Shown: positions 17,148-26,074, counted from the first letter of the stretch. The stretch: DNA of 64,000 nucleotides from Microbacterium sp. B35-30 (GCF_010634855.1 NZ_MWLQ01000016.1:44668-108667), one strand, 5' to 3'. The notes: generated by a model from the letters alone, not told the origin. Translations and numbers: made by a program.

Positions 17148-19301
17148 TTACGCGGCGCCGAGCGCCTGCCGCAGCACATGCATGAGCGCCGACAGCTGCA
17201 CCGAGTCGCTCGACTGCGGATCGACGGCCTCGCCGTCGAGGGCCCGCGCGGCGAGCCCCTGCTTCGAGTCGATCAGCTCGGCGATCTTGGTGTCGATCGT
17301 GTGCGCCGCGATGATGCGCCAGGCGGTGACCGGCTCGTCCTGGCCGATGCGGTGCACGCGGTCGATCGCCTGCGTCTGCTCGGCCGCCGTCCAGGACAGC
17401 TCGGCGAGCACGACGTTCGACGACGCCTGCATGTTCACGCCGACACCGGCCGCGGTCAGCGAGCAGACCGCGATGCCGACGGCGGGATCGTTGTTGAACT
17501 CGTCGATCGCCTGCTGGCGGGCCGCCGTGGCCTGATCGCCGCGCAGCGATACCGTCTTGAGTCCCGCTGCGGCGAAGTGCGCCTCGGCGGCGTCCATGAC
17601 GTCGATGTGCTTGGCGAAGAACACGACCTTGCCGACCGAGCGCTGCAGCTGCACCGCGTAGTCCGCGGCGAGCACGGCCTTGGCCTGGCCGATCTTGCGC
17701 ACCATCGTGAAGACGTTCTCCGAGCCTGTGCCGGCGGCCTTCGACTCCTCCAGCTCGTTGTGCGCGACCAGCCGGACGATGTCCTCGTCCACCTCGCCGG
17801 GAGCGAGGCCCCGGTCGCCACGCGCCTGGATGATGCGACGGTACTTCGCGGCGAGCCGCTCGCCGAGCTCGCGCTCGGCCTGCCGGATCGACCGGCCGAA
17901 CTCGTCGTCGAGCTCCACGGGGAGATCGGCGATGAGCTTGTCGGGAAGGTCGGCCGCGACATCCTTCTTCTTGCGCCGCACAATGCCCATCGAGATGACC
18001 GCATCGCGGGCCTCGGGATAGAACGCCTTGTCGGCCGGCGTCAGACCGGTCTCGTCGAGCTTCTCCATCAGCACGGGGCCCGGCTTCTCGCCGTTGGTCC
18101 ATCCGAGGAACCGCCAGATCGCGTCGAAGTCCTCGACGTCGTTGATGAGCGGCGTACCGGTGAGGGCCAGCAGCAACGGGTCGCGCACCTGCTCGCGGAT
18201 GCGGGTCGCCAGCGCGAGCACGTTCTGCGACCGCTGCGAGCCGAGGTTCTTAATGAAGTGCGCCTCGTCGACGACCATGCCCTTCAGCCCGATCGAGCTG
18301 AGCCACGACAGATGCCGGTCGAGGATCTCGTAGTTGACGATGAACACGTCGGCGAACGCGTCGATGTCTTCGCCGTCGCCCTGGATCACCGTGGCGCGAC
18401 GCTGGGGCGTCCAGCGCTCCACCTCGCGCGCCCAGTTCATCTTCACGACGTTCGGGACGACCGCGAGGAGCGGGTACGCGTTCGCGACGGATGCCGCGAG
18501 CACCGACTCCGCCGTCTTGCCGAGGCCCGGTTCGTCGGCGAGGAGGAAGGCGCGGTGCCCGGCGCGCACGGACTCGAGGAACCTCGACTGGTGCGGCATG
18601 ACCTCGAGGCCCCTGGGCGACAGACGGTCGAATTCGGGGACGGGCGGCAGATCCATGGTGGCGCTGCCGCCGCCGGCACCGGTCTCGAACGCCTTGTACA
18701 GCGGGCCCATGAGCTCCCAGCTGTCCAGGCGCCGACGCGGCGTCTCTTTGGAGGGTCGAGCCGAGAGGTCGGGCGCGAGGAAGGGGTTCGCCTCGCGTCG
18801 CGCCACCACCTGCTGCGGCACCACCTGGCGCTCGACGAGCGCCGCAGGGACGACCGGCGCCGAGACGGGCGCGACGTCGGTGATGATGAGCTCGTCAGGG
18901 GCGAGCTCGGCGCCCGACTCCAGCAGCCAGTCCCGGCGCATGCGGCGCGCGACCGGTGAGGTGGCCTGGTCGACCTCGAGCAGCTGGATGAGCGAGGTGT
19001 CGCGGGCGGCGGTCTTCGCCAGGATGGTCGCGACGCCGTCGAGCCGCTTCAGCAGCTCCGAGCGGGTGGCATCCGTCAGCTCGGTGTCGCCCTTCACGCG
19101 GGCCCGCTCCTCGCGCACCAGGAACGCGATGACCTGGAACTTGACGCGGTTGGTCGGCCCGAGCTTTCCGCGCTGGGCCTTGGCCTCGACCTCGCGCACC
19201 TTGCGGGCGAGGATCGGGATGATGGGGGCCTCGTCGTCGCGACGTGCGGACGAGGTCTTGCGGCGACGCTGCGCCGTCTGGGCGGTTGCCGTGGGCGGCA
19301 T
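17148..19301 (-). CDS. SNF2-type DEAD/DEAH-box helicase
   Basis: The 717-residue protein has a basic N-terminal region of about 230 residues without a recognised domain, then a Swi2/Snf2 ATPase core. Walker A is ADEPGLGKT (Lys262), the Walker B box is VVDEAHFIKN (Asp345), and motif VI is 'AIDRVHRIGQ' (His650). SNF2 ATPases translocate on double-stranded DNA and remodel protein-DNA complexes or assist repair and transcription. Bacterial members are mostly uncharacterised. A strong AGGAGGA Shine-Dalgarno supports ATG 19301. pfkA follows on the same strand, separated by a terminator. The internal 'SRQRSQNVLALATRIRE' region lies between motifs II and III as expected. Confidence 0.9.
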   Translation of the reverse strand: MPPTATAQTAQRRRKTSSARRDDEAPIIPILARKVREVEAKAQRGKLGPTNRVKFQVIAFLVREERARVKGDTELTDATRSELLKRLDGVATILAKTAARDTSLIQLLEVDQATSPVARRMRRDWLLESGAELAPDELIITDVAPVSAPVVPAALVERQVVPQQVVARREANPFLAPDLSARPSKETPRRRLDSWELMGPLYKAFETGAGGGSATMDLPPVPEFDRLSPRGLEVMPHQSRFLESVRAGHRAFLLADEPGLGKTAESVLAASVANAYPLLAVVPNVVKMNWAREVERWTPQRRATVIQGDGEDIDAFADVFIVNYEILDRHLSWLSSIGLKGMVVDEAHFIKNLGSQRSQNVLALATRIREQVRDPLLLALTGTPLINDVEDFDAIWRFLGWTNGEKPGPVLMEKLDETGLTPADKAFYPEARDAVISMGIVRRKKKDVAADLPDKLIADLPVELDDEFGRSIRQAERELGERLAAKYRRIIQARGDRGLAPGEVDEDIVRLVAHNELEESKAAGTGSENVFTMVRKIGQAKAVLAADYAVQLQRSVGKVVFFAKHIDVMDAAEAHFAAAGLKTVSLRGDQATAARQQAIDEFNNDPAVGIAVCSLTAAGVGVNMQASSNVVLAELSWTAAEQTQAIDRVHRIGQDEPVTAWRIIAAHTIDTKIAELIDSKQGLAARALDGEAVDPQSSDSVQLSALMHVLRQALGAA

Positions 19302-19562
19302 GCTCCTCCTGAGCGTGAGTGCCGGCTCGGGACCGGCGAGGATCGGATGACACCGATGGTTGTGCGTGCTCCCGCGGGCGGCGCTAACGCCGTCGCGAAC
19401 GCGGGATCGGGGACTCGCCGCCGGCGGTCGCGGGCACTCGCTTCTGCGAGCTGCGACGTCGTCGGTGGTTCTTCCCTGGGCTCATTCTACGGGACGACTC
19501 CCCCATCCGGGGAAGTAGGCCCGCCGAAGGGATGCGGATTCGAGATGCGGGGACCGCAGGCC

Positions 19563-20213
19563 TCAGCCCCAGAGGGTCGCGACCACGTCTTCGGTGTAGC
19601 CCTCGGGCGCGAAGTTGATCCACGCGGTGGTCACCATGGCGCCGTCGCCGACGTAGTGCGTCTCACCGCGGGTGTACTCGTTGTCGTCGAGCGTGATGCC
19701 CTTCTGCTCGATGCGGCACACGGTGCCGTCGCCCAGCGCCTCGCAGCCGAATCCGGCAGCCGGCAGTGCCGCGACGATGGCGGCCGCCTGAGTGCCGTCG
19801 ATCTCGGTCACGTTGGTCGCCAGGCCGTACTCGCTGGGCTGCCCCCACGAGCACCGCAGAGTCGGAGCACCGCCGTGGATGATCTCGAGCAGGTCGGCGT
19901 TCTCCGTCGACAGCATCGTGACGCCGGGGTCGTTGAGAGGCGGATTGGCCGACTGCAGGTCGGCGAGCATGGACGCGGAGTAGATCTGCTCGCACGCGGT
20001 GGGCAGCTCGAACGCGGACTGCGGCTTCTCGGTCTCGATCGGCGAGACCGACGGTCCGGGCGTCGTGTCCCTCATCGTGGGCGAGGGAGATGGGCTGCTG
20101 GAGGGAGTGATGGCGGGCTCGGGGCGGCACCCGGTGACGACCGACGCGAGCACGACCAGCGCGGCGCACCCGACCACGACCCGCTTCCACCGGCTCCGCT
20201 CGACCGTTCCCAC
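19563..20213 (-). CDS. Putative lipoprotein with uncharacterised extracellular domain
   Basis: From the GTG at 20213 the protein is 216 residues. It starts with a basic segment, a hydrophobic helix and the lipobox 'VVLASVVTGC', so it should be diacylglycerol-anchored outside the membrane. A Ser/Pro-rich linker of about 35 residues follows. The folded domain carries three cysteines (CEQIY, LRCSW, GFGCEAL) plus a CRIEQ motif, enough for two disulfides. I do not recognise the family; it resembles actinobacterial DUF3558-like or sensor lipoproteins only in layout. The frame is open far upstream into the next gene, but the lipobox fixes the start. The neighbouring glycerophosphodiesterase gene is upstream on the same strand. 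Confidence 0.7.
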   Translation of the reverse strand: MGTVERSRWKRVVVGCAALVVLASVVTGCRPEPAITPSSSPSPSPTMRDTTPGPSVSPIETEKPQSAFELPTACEQIYSASMLADLQSANPPLNDPGVTMLSTENADLLEIIHGGAPTLRCSWGQPSEYGLATNVTEIDGTQAAAIVAALPAAGFGCEALGDGTVCRIEQKGITLDDNEYTRGETHYVGDGAMVTTAWINFAPEGYTEDVVATLWG

Positions 20214-20317
20214 GTGACCCGTCCTCTCGTGCGCCGAAGGGCGCCGCGATTCGACCCTAACGACGCGGAGGATCGGATGGCAGTGCCCACGCCGGGCGGA
20301 CGGCGTCGCGCCGAGAC

Positions 20318-21214
20318 TCAGGGTCCTGCGTAGGCGCTCTGCCACTCGGAGAGCGTGTGGGGGTCGTCGGTCACGATGCCGTCGACTCCGAGCGCGGTGA
20401 CGGCGTCCCACTGCGTGTCGCTGTTGAGCGTGTACACGACGACGCGCGCGCCCACCGCGTGCAGCTCGTCCACGATGCCCGGGCGCGCCAGCACCGCTTT
20501 GCGGCTCACCAGCACGCCGCGGGCGCCGGACTCGGCCACCGCGCTCACGACGTCGGAGGGCAGGTGCTTCAGGATGAGCAGCCGCGACAGCACCTCCGAC
20601 TCCGCCGCCGCCAGGGCGAGGGTGCGCGCGTCGAAACTGGCGAACACGATGCGCCGCTCGAGGCTGCGCGCCGCGACCTCGGCGACCGCCGCGTCGATGG
20701 CGGCGGCATCCCATCCGCCCTTCAGCTCCACGATGGCGCGAGCGTCGGCCGCGACGAGCACGTCCAGGAACTCGGTGAAGGTCGGCACGGGGGTCCCGGC
20801 ATAGGCGGCGTCGAACCAAGACCCCGCATCCAGCGCGCGCACTTCGGTGAGCGTGAGTGAAGCGAGGCGCCCGCGGCCGTCGGTCGTGCGGTCGACCGAC
20901 TTGTCGTGCATCAGCACCGGGTGACGATCGGCGGTGAGCGCGACGTCGACCTCGACGTAGTCGAAGCCGGCGTCGAGCGCGGCGGTGACGGCGGGCAGCG
21001 TGTTCTCGGGCGCAGTGGAGGCTCCGCCGCGATGGCTCGCGATGAATGCGGCATCGCCGGGCGTCCGCTCCTCGCCCATGAGCTCGCTCGAGCTGACGCG
21101 TGCGGGCGTGGCGCCGAGGACGGCGATGACGACGCTCGCGATGGCGAGCACACACATGACGGACAAGGCATGGATCCGGTCGCGGGCGCGATCGGATGCC
21201 GCGGGGTAGGGCAT
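20318..21214 (-). CDS. Glycerophosphodiester phosphodiesterase
   Basis: The 298-residue protein from ATG 21214 has an N-terminal hydrophobic helix ('VMCVLAIASVVIAVLGATPA'), either an anchor or a signal peptide, so it acts outside the membrane. The GDPD core is complete: 'IASHRGGASTAPENTLPAV' (catalytic His), 'DYVEVDVALTAD' (metal-binding Glu/Asp), and 'LMHDKSVDRTTDG' (second His), with a C-terminal 'GIVTDDPHTL'. It hydrolyses glycerophosphodiesters to glycerol 3-phosphate and an alcohol, recovering phosphate and glycerol. GGAGG lies nine bases upstream of the start. An 11-base-period direct repeat overlaps the -35 region (21282-21298). Confidence 0.92.
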   Translation of the reverse strand: MPYPAASDRARDRIHALSVMCVLAIASVVIAVLGATPARVSSSELMGEERTPGDAAFIASHRGGASTAPENTLPAVTAALDAGFDYVEVDVALTADRHPVLMHDKSVDRTTDGRGRLASLTLTEVRALDAGSWFDAAYAGTPVPTFTEFLDVLVAADARAIVELKGGWDAAAIDAAVAEVAARSLERRIVFASFDARTLALAAAESEVLSRLLILKHLPSDVVSAVAESGARGVLVSRKAVLARPGIVDELHAVGARVVVYTLNSDTQWDAVTALGVDGIVTDDPHTLSEWQSAYAGP

Positions 21215-21268
21215 CGGGCATGTCCTCCGAGGGTCATACACCACGTCACCGTCGACGTGGTGCGGACC

Positions 21269-21274
21269 ACTCTA
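21269..21274 (-). promoter_or_regulatory. Candidate -10 element of the glycerophosphodiesterase promoter
   Basis: TAGAGT on the minus strand lies about 55 bases upstream of the ATG. The direct repeats at 21282-21298 sit where the -35 would be. Confidence 0.4.
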
Positions 21275-21281
21275 CATGCGC

Positions 21282-21298
21282 CGTTACTGTTTCGTTAC
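21282..21298. promoter_or_regulatory. 11-base-period direct repeat, possible PHO box for the glycerophosphodiesterase
   Basis: CGTTAC occurs twice, 11 bases apart (21282-21287 and 21293-21298), overlapping the end of coaBC and the expected -35 of the glycerophosphodiesterase promoter. The spacing fits PhoB/PhoP-type activator boxes; the core differs from GTTCACC. Confidence 0.35.
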
Positions 21299-22530
21299 TT
21301 TGGATTCCCGCTGGTTCGCCTCACGACGAGCACAGCGTCCCAGAGTGCCTCGGCGACGTCGGTCTTGCTGCCCCGGCGGGCCGCGACGACCTCGCCGCCG
21401 ACGTCGATGACGGTCACCGCGTTGTCGGCGGCCTCGAATCCCTTCGTCCAGCCGACCTCGTTCACAGCCAGCAGGTCCGTGCCCTTGCGGGCGGCCTTGC
21501 GTCGTCCACGGTCGAGCAGCGTCTCACCGTCGCCCGGCGTCTCGGCGGCGAACCCGACGATGGTCTGGCCCTCCCGACGGCGACGGACGAGCCCGGCGAG
21601 GATGTCGTCGTTCTCGATGAGGTCGAGGGTGATCCCGCCGCCCCCCGCGGACTCCTTGGAGCGCTTGCGCGGCGACACCTCGGCCACGCGGTAGTCGGCC
21701 ACGGCCGCTGCCATCACGATGACGTCGGCGTCGCCCGCCTCGGCCTCGACGGCGGCGCCGAGTTCCGCCGCGGTACCGGCGCGCACCACCCGCACACGCG
21801 GGACAGCGGATGCCGCGGCCAGCACGCCGTCGTCGACATGGGCGGCGACGAGCACGACGTCGGCGCCGCGCTCGGCGGCAGACAGCGCTACGGCCACGCC
21901 CTGGCGGCCGCTCGAGCGGTTGCCGATGTAGCGCACCGGGTCGATGGGCTCGCGCGTGCCACCGGCGCTCACCACGATGCGGAGCCCGTCGAGGTCGCCG
22001 GCCCGTCCGCCGGCCGCGGCGAGCGCGGCGTCGAGGATCGCCTCGGGCTCCGACATCCGTCCCGGTCCGCTGTCGCCGCCGGTCAGCTCACCGCTCTCGG
22101 GGCCGACCACGATGACCCCGCGCTCGCGCAGAGTCGCCATGTTGTGCACGGTCGAAGGGTGGCGCCACATCTCGGTGTGCATCGCCGGCGCCACGACGAC
22201 CGGTGCCGTGGTGGCGAGTAGGGTCGTTCCGAGGAGGTCGTCCGCGAGTCCCGCGGTCATCTTCGCCAGGGTGTTCGCCGTCGCGGGCGCCACGATCACG
22301 AGGTCGGCCGCCTGGCCGAGCGCGACGTGACGGACCCGCGCGACGTCGTCGTGGACGGAGGTCGTCACGGGATGACGGCTGATCGCCTCCCACGTCGGCA
22401 GCCCGACGAACCGGAGGGCGTCGTCCGTCGGGACGACATGCACGTCATGCCCCGCCTTGACCAGCAGGCGCACGAGCTGCACCGTCTTGTAGGCGGCGAT
22501 GCCACCCGTGACCCCGACTACGACGAACAC
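21295..22530 (-). CDS. coaBC: Bifunctional phosphopantothenoylcysteine decarboxylase / phosphopantothenate-cysteine ligase
   Basis: The 411-residue protein is a CoaB-CoaC fusion, acting in two consecutive steps from 4'-phosphopantothenate to 4'-phosphopantetheine in coenzyme A synthesis. The N-terminal flavoprotein half begins 'VFVVVGVTGGIAAYKTVQLV' and has 'APAMHTEMW' and 'GELTGGDSGPGRM'. The C-terminal CoaB half has 'VVSAGGTREPIDPVRYIGNRSSG' and 'KDL/GTDLLAVNEV'-type motifs, with the NRSSG loop for CTP binding. GTG 22530 is chosen because the flavoprotein domain begins there; CAAGAT lies six bases upstream, a weak match to the leaderless pattern. It is divergent from the NRDE gene. Confidence 0.94.
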   Translation of the reverse strand: MFVVVGVTGGIAAYKTVQLVRLLVKAGHDVHVVPTDDALRFVGLPTWEAISRHPVTTSVHDDVARVRHVALGQAADLVIVAPATANTLAKMTAGLADDLLGTTLLATTAPVVVAPAMHTEMWRHPSTVHNMATLRERGVIVVGPESGELTGGDSGPGRMSEPEAILDAALAAAGGRAGDLDGLRIVVSAGGTREPIDPVRYIGNRSSGRQGVAVALSAAERGADVVLVAAHVDDGVLAAASAVPRVRVVRAGTAAELGAAVEAEAGDADVIVMAAAVADYRVAEVSPRKRSKESAGGGGITLDLIENDDILAGLVRRRREGQTIVGFAAETPGDGETLLDRGRRKAARKGTDLLAVNEVGWTKGFEAADNAVTVIDVGGEVVAARRGSKTDVAEALWDAVLVVRRTSGNPK

Positions 22531-22601
22531 CCTCCGATCTTGGCACGCCCGCCCGACTCCCCGGCTCCACAGCCGGACGACACCCCCGAGGAGCTCTCCG
22601 C

Positions 22602-23318
22602 ATGTGCACCGTTGTGATCCGCGTCCCGGCATCGGCCGACGAGCCCACACGCGTGCTCGCGATCCGTGACGAGGATCCGGAACGGCCGTGGAATCCGCTC
22701 GGCCGCTGGTGGCCCGAAGCGCACGACGGCGTCGTGGGGGTGCGCGACGTCCGCGCCGGCGGGGCCTGGCTGGCGGCCGACCCGGCAGCCGGCCGGCTCG
22801 CCGTGCTCCTCAACCGCGCGGACGAGTCCTCGCGTCCGGAATCCGAGCTCGTGTCACGGGGCGGCATCGTGCTCGACTCCGTCGCGGGTCGCTCACCGGC
22901 GGGCGAACCGCCGACGCACGGCTTCAATCTCGTCGAGGTCGACGGCGCGCACGCACGCGTGCTGACGTGGGACGGCGTCACCCTGCGCACCCTCGAGCTC
23001 GAACCCGGAACCCACATGATCGCCCACGACGACGTCGACGACACCGGCACCCCTCGCATCGCCCGGTGGCTGGGCGAGTTCCGGTCGGCCGAGCCCTCGG
23101 ACAAAGGACGCTGGTGGATGCCGTGGGTCGAGGTGCTCGAGCGATCCGCTGAGCTCCCGCCCACCGACGACCGCGCCATCATCCGCGACAACCGTCCGTA
23201 CGGCTACCCCACGCTGTCGCTCCTGGCCTGCGTCGCGTCCGTGTCGGCGGACGACGTGGACGTCCACTACGGCGAACTGGCGCACCCGGGCGAGTGGGGC
23301 GGGCTCGCGCTCGAGTAA
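22602..23318 (+). CDS. NRDE/TANGO2-family protein
   Basis: The 238-residue protein begins MCTVVIRV. It contains 'LAIRDEDPERPWNPLGRWWP' (a variant of the N-R-D-E motif, with IRDE), and 'GVRDVRAGGAWLAADPAAGRLAVLLNR', the family signature. The N-terminal cysteine suggests an Ntn-hydrolase-like fold. TANGO2 relatives are linked to haem trafficking and membrane lipid homeostasis in eukaryotes, while bacterial roles are unclear. A GAGGAG Shine-Dalgarno lies before the ATG. The gene is followed by a repeat-rich gap. Confidence 0.85.
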   Translation: MCTVVIRVPASADEPTRVLAIRDEDPERPWNPLGRWWPEAHDGVVGVRDVRAGGAWLAADPAAGRLAVLLNRADESSRPESELVSRGGIVLDSVAGRSPAGEPPTHGFNLVEVDGAHARVLTWDGVTLRTLELEPGTHMIAHDDVDDTGTPRIARWLGEFRSAEPSDKGRWWMPWVEVLERSAELPPTDDRAIIRDNRPYGYPTLSLLACVASVSADDVDVHYGELAHPGEWGGLALE

Positions 23319-23652
23319 GGAGCGGCGGCGGGCCGAGGTGTGCGCCGCGTCCGAGGCGTTTCGACTCGGTCGCTGGCGCTCCCTCGCTCAACGACCGGTT
23401 TCCATTGCCCCGGTCGTCGCGCGAGCGAGTCGAAACGCCGGTTCCCCCCTTCCCGGTCGTCGAGAGAGCGAGGAACGAGCACGACGAACCCCCCGGCTCC
23501 CCTCCCGGTCGTCGAGCGAGCGAGGAACGAGCACGACGAACCCCGGCTCCCCCCTCCCGGTCGTTGAGCGAGCGAGGAACGAGCGAGACGAAACGCCCCG
23601 AACTTCCGCACGCGGTGGGTTCGAGGCGCTCCGTCAGGCTCTCAAGCTCGGG
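23319..23652. repeat. 334-base gap filled by dispersed repeats (GAGCGAGGAACGAG family)
   Basis: No gene is supported. One inverted copy (23355-23398) and four direct copies (23412-23439, 23455-23490, 23517-23552, 23559-23597) of a unit close to GGTCGTYGAGCGAGCGAGGAACGAGC(G)ACGAA lie here. The copies are degenerate and spaced irregularly. The same element occurs at 24549-24611 and 63872-63952. Inverted pairs can fold into hairpins, so it behaves as a REP-like intergenic element. Confidence 0.85.
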
Positions 23653-24516
23653 TCAGACCAGGCTCTTGGTATGCCACACCGTCTTGGTCTCGGTGAACGC
23701 CGTGATGCGGGAGAGGCTCGGGGCCGCGGCATCCGTGCCGTTCTCGGGCGGGAGCACGCGGGTGAGCGTCTCGGCCGCGGCGATCTGCAGGTCGACCCAG
23801 TCGAGGTCGCCGGCGCCCACGAGATCGAGCGCGTGCACATCGGGGTGGGATGCCAGCCACGGGGCGATCTCGGCGGGTGAGCCGGTCAGCACGTTGACCA
23901 CTCCCCCAGGCACGTCGCTCGTGGCCAGCACTTCGGCGAGCGAGATCGCCGACAGCGGGTAGCGCTGGGATGCCACCACGACCACCGCGTTGCCGGCCAC
24001 CAGAGCCGGCGCGATCGCCGACACCAGGCCGACGAGCGCCGTGTCCTGCGGGGCGATGACGCCGACGACGCCGGTCGGCTCGGGCACCGAGATGTTGAAG
24101 TACGGTCCGGCCACGGGATTGCCGTTGCCGACGACCTGCGCGAACTTGTCGCACCAGCCGGCGTACCAGACCCAGCGGTCGATGGCCTCGTCCACCTCGG
24201 CGGCGGCGACGGATGCCGAAGCCCCGGTCTGCTGCACGATCTCGTCCGCGAACTGCGCGCGACGGCCCTCGAGCACCTCCGCGACCCGGTACAGCACCTG
24301 GCCGCGGTTGTAGGCGGTCGCCCCCGACCAGCCCTTGATGGCGCCGCGGGCCGCGACGACGGCATCCCGGGCATCCTTGCGCGAGGCGAGTGCGGCGTTC
24401 GCGAGGAAGTCGCCCTTCGGCGTCGCGATCTCGTAGGTGCGCCCGGACTCGCTGCGGGGGAAAGCGCCGCCGATGTAGAGCTTGTACGTCTTCGGCACGG
24501 TCAGTCGCTTGCTCAT
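23653..24516 (-). CDS. Truncated aldehyde dehydrogenase homologue lacking the catalytic half
   Basis: The 287-residue protein matches the N-terminal NAD-binding part of aldehyde dehydrogenases ('YKLYIGGAFPRSESGRTYEI', 'AYNRGQVLYRVAEVLEGRR', 'EPTGVVGVIAPQDTALVGLV', 'ALVAGNAVVVVAS'). It stops where the ELGGK glutamate and the catalytic cysteine would come; its only cysteine is in 'GWCDKF'. It cannot be a normal dehydrogenase. It starts inside the previous gene with a 4-base ATGA overlap, so it is coupled to a full-length enzyme and may be a structural partner. The pair resembles the two-domain ALDH16 layout split in two. The deletion is clean, with no frameshift remnant downstream, so I do not call it a pseudogene. 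Confidence 0.75.
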   Translation of the reverse strand: MSKRLTVPKTYKLYIGGAFPRSESGRTYEIATPKGDFLANAALASRKDARDAVVAARGAIKGWSGATAYNRGQVLYRVAEVLEGRRAQFADEIVQQTGASASVAAAEVDEAIDRWVWYAGWCDKFAQVVGNGNPVAGPYFNISVPEPTGVVGVIAPQDTALVGLVSAIAPALVAGNAVVVVASQRYPLSAISLAEVLATSDVPGGVVNVLTGSPAEIAPWLASHPDVHALDLVGAGDLDWVDLQIAAAETLTRVLPPENGTDAAAPSLSRITAFTETKTVWHTKSLV

Positions 24517-26060
24517 GCGGAGACCTCCTTCTTCGAGCGGGCCTGTTCGCGTTTCGTCTCTGCGTTTCGACTCGCAGGCTCGCTCAACGACCGGCGCTCG
24601 CTCAACGACCGGGGGCCGACGCTCGCCGCGCCCTTGAGATACGCGGCGAGGCCGTGACGACCGCCCTCGCGGCCGTAGCCCGACTCCTTGTAGCCGCCGA
24701 ACGGCGACGACGGGTCGAACCGGTTGAAGGTGTTCGCCCAGACCACACCCGCCCGCAGGCGATCGGCGACGGCGAGGATGCGCGAGCCCTTGTCGGTCCA
24801 GATGCCGGCCGAGAGGCCGTACGGGGTGTTGTTCGCCTTTTCGATCGCCTCGGCAGGCGTGCGGAACGTCAGCACCGACAGCACCGGTCCGAAGATCTCG
24901 TCACGGGCGATGCGGTGGCTCGCCTGGACGTTCGTGAAGATCGTCGGGGCGAACCAGAAGCCGTTGTCGGGGATGACGCACGGCGCACTCCAGCGCTCTG
25001 CGCCCTCGTCCTCGCCGACCTTGCTCAGCTCGCGGATGCGGTCGAGCTGCTCGCGCGAGTTGATCGCACCGATGTCGGTGTTCTTGTCGAGCGGGTCTCC
25101 GAGGCGCAGCGTCGACAGGCGGGACTTCAAACGGTCGACGACCTCGTCGTGGATCGACTCCTGCACCAGCAGCCGGCTGCCGGCGCAGCAGACGTGCCCC
25201 TGGTTGAAGAAGATGCCGTTGACGATGCCCTCGATCGCCTGGTCGATCGGCGCGTCTTCGAACACGATGTTCGCGGCCTTGCCGCCGAGTTCGAGCGTGA
25301 GCTTCTTGTCAGTTCCGGCGACGGCCTTCGCGATCTCGCGACCGACGGCGGTCGAGCCGGTGAACGCGACCTTGTTGACATCGGGATGCCGCACCAGGGC
25401 CGCGCCGGTCGCCCCGGCGCCCGTGACGATGTTGACGACGCCCGGCGGCAGGTCTGCCTGCTGCAGGATCTCGGCGAAGATGAGCGCCGACAGCGGCGTC
25501 GTCTCGGCGGGCTTCAGGACCACGGTGTTGCCGGCGGCGAGTGCCGGAGCGATCTTCCACGCCAGCATGAGGAGGGGGAAGTTCCACGGGATGATCTGAC
25601 CGGCGACCCCGAGGGCTCGCGGGTCGGCGCCCAGGCCGGCGTAGTCGAGCTTGTCGGCCCACCCGGCGTAGTAGAAGAACCACGCGGCGACGAGCGGCAC
25701 GTCGACGTCGCGGCTCTCCTTGATCGGCTTGCCGTTGTCGAGGCTCTCGGCGACGGCGAGCTCCCGCGCGCGCTCCTGCACGAGCCGGGCGATCCGGAAG
25801 AGGTACTTGCCGCGATCGCGCCCGCTCATCTTCGACCACGTCTTGTCGTAGGCGCGGCGCGCGGCGGCGACGGCGGCATCGATATCCGCTTCGCTCGCGG
25901 AGGCGATGGTGGCGATGTGCTTCTCGTTGGCGGGCGAGATCGTGGCGAACGGCTCGCCCGACCCGGCACGGAAGTCGCCGTCGATGAACAGCCCGTACTC
26001 GGGCTTGAGGGACAGGATGGCGCGCGACTCGGGGGCGGGCGCGTATTCGAGGAAACTCAT
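24513..26060 (-). CDS. Aldehyde dehydrogenase of the deoxyribose operon
   Basis: The 515-residue enzyme has all class features: 'GQIIPWNFPLLMLAWKIAPA', 'NTVVLKPAETTPLSALIFAE', 'FTGSTAVGREIAKA', LELGGK, and the nucleophile in NQGHVCCAGSR (Cys291). In this context it probably oxidises acetaldehyde released by DeoC to acetate with NAD. The last 37 residues (ASVGPRSLSERRSLSEPASR onward) are Ser/Arg-rich and are encoded by a copy of the dispersed GAGCGAGGAACGAG repeat (24549-24611), which has extended the reading frame. The C-terminal residues before it (KGAASV) mark the expected end. deoC is 14 bases upstream. Confidence 0.92.
   Translation of the reverse strand: MSFLEYAPAPESRAILSLKPEYGLFIDGDFRAGSGEPFATISPANEKHIATIASASEADIDAAVAAARRAYDKTWSKMSGRDRGKYLFRIARLVQERARELAVAESLDNGKPIKESRDVDVPLVAAWFFYYAGWADKLDYAGLGADPRALGVAGQIIPWNFPLLMLAWKIAPALAAGNTVVLKPAETTPLSALIFAEILQQADLPPGVVNIVTGAGATGAALVRHPDVNKVAFTGSTAVGREIAKAVAGTDKKLTLELGGKAANIVFEDAPIDQAIEGIVNGIFFNQGHVCCAGSRLLVQESIHDEVVDRLKSRLSTLRLGDPLDKNTDIGAINSREQLDRIRELSKVGEDEGAERWSAPCVIPDNGFWFAPTIFTNVQASHRIARDEIFGPVLSVLTFRTPAEAIEKANNTPYGLSAGIWTDKGSRILAVADRLRAGVVWANTFNRFDPSSPFGGYKESGYGREGGRHGLAAYLKGAASVGPRSLSERRSLSEPASRNAETKREQARSKKEVSA
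24549..24611 (-). repeat. Dispersed repeat inserted in the 3' end of the aldehyde dehydrogenase gene
   Basis: The segment carries the inverted form of the GAGCGAGGAACGAG unit in two partial copies ('CGCTCGCTCAACGACCGG', then again). It is read in frame and adds most of a 37-residue tail. Confidence 0.85.
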
Positions 26061-26074
26061 GTCTTCTTTCCGGC

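Noticed and set aside
21254..21260. Hairpin CCACGTC/GACGTGG at 21241-21260 as a coaBC terminator
   Set aside because: Only seven bases, 35 bases from the coaBC stop, and lying inside the glycerophosphodiesterase leader; too weak to call.
23355..23597. Five similar repeats that could look like a CRISPR array
   Set aside because: The units are degenerate, include an inverted copy, have irregular short gaps and recur elsewhere (24549, 63872); no cas genes are near.
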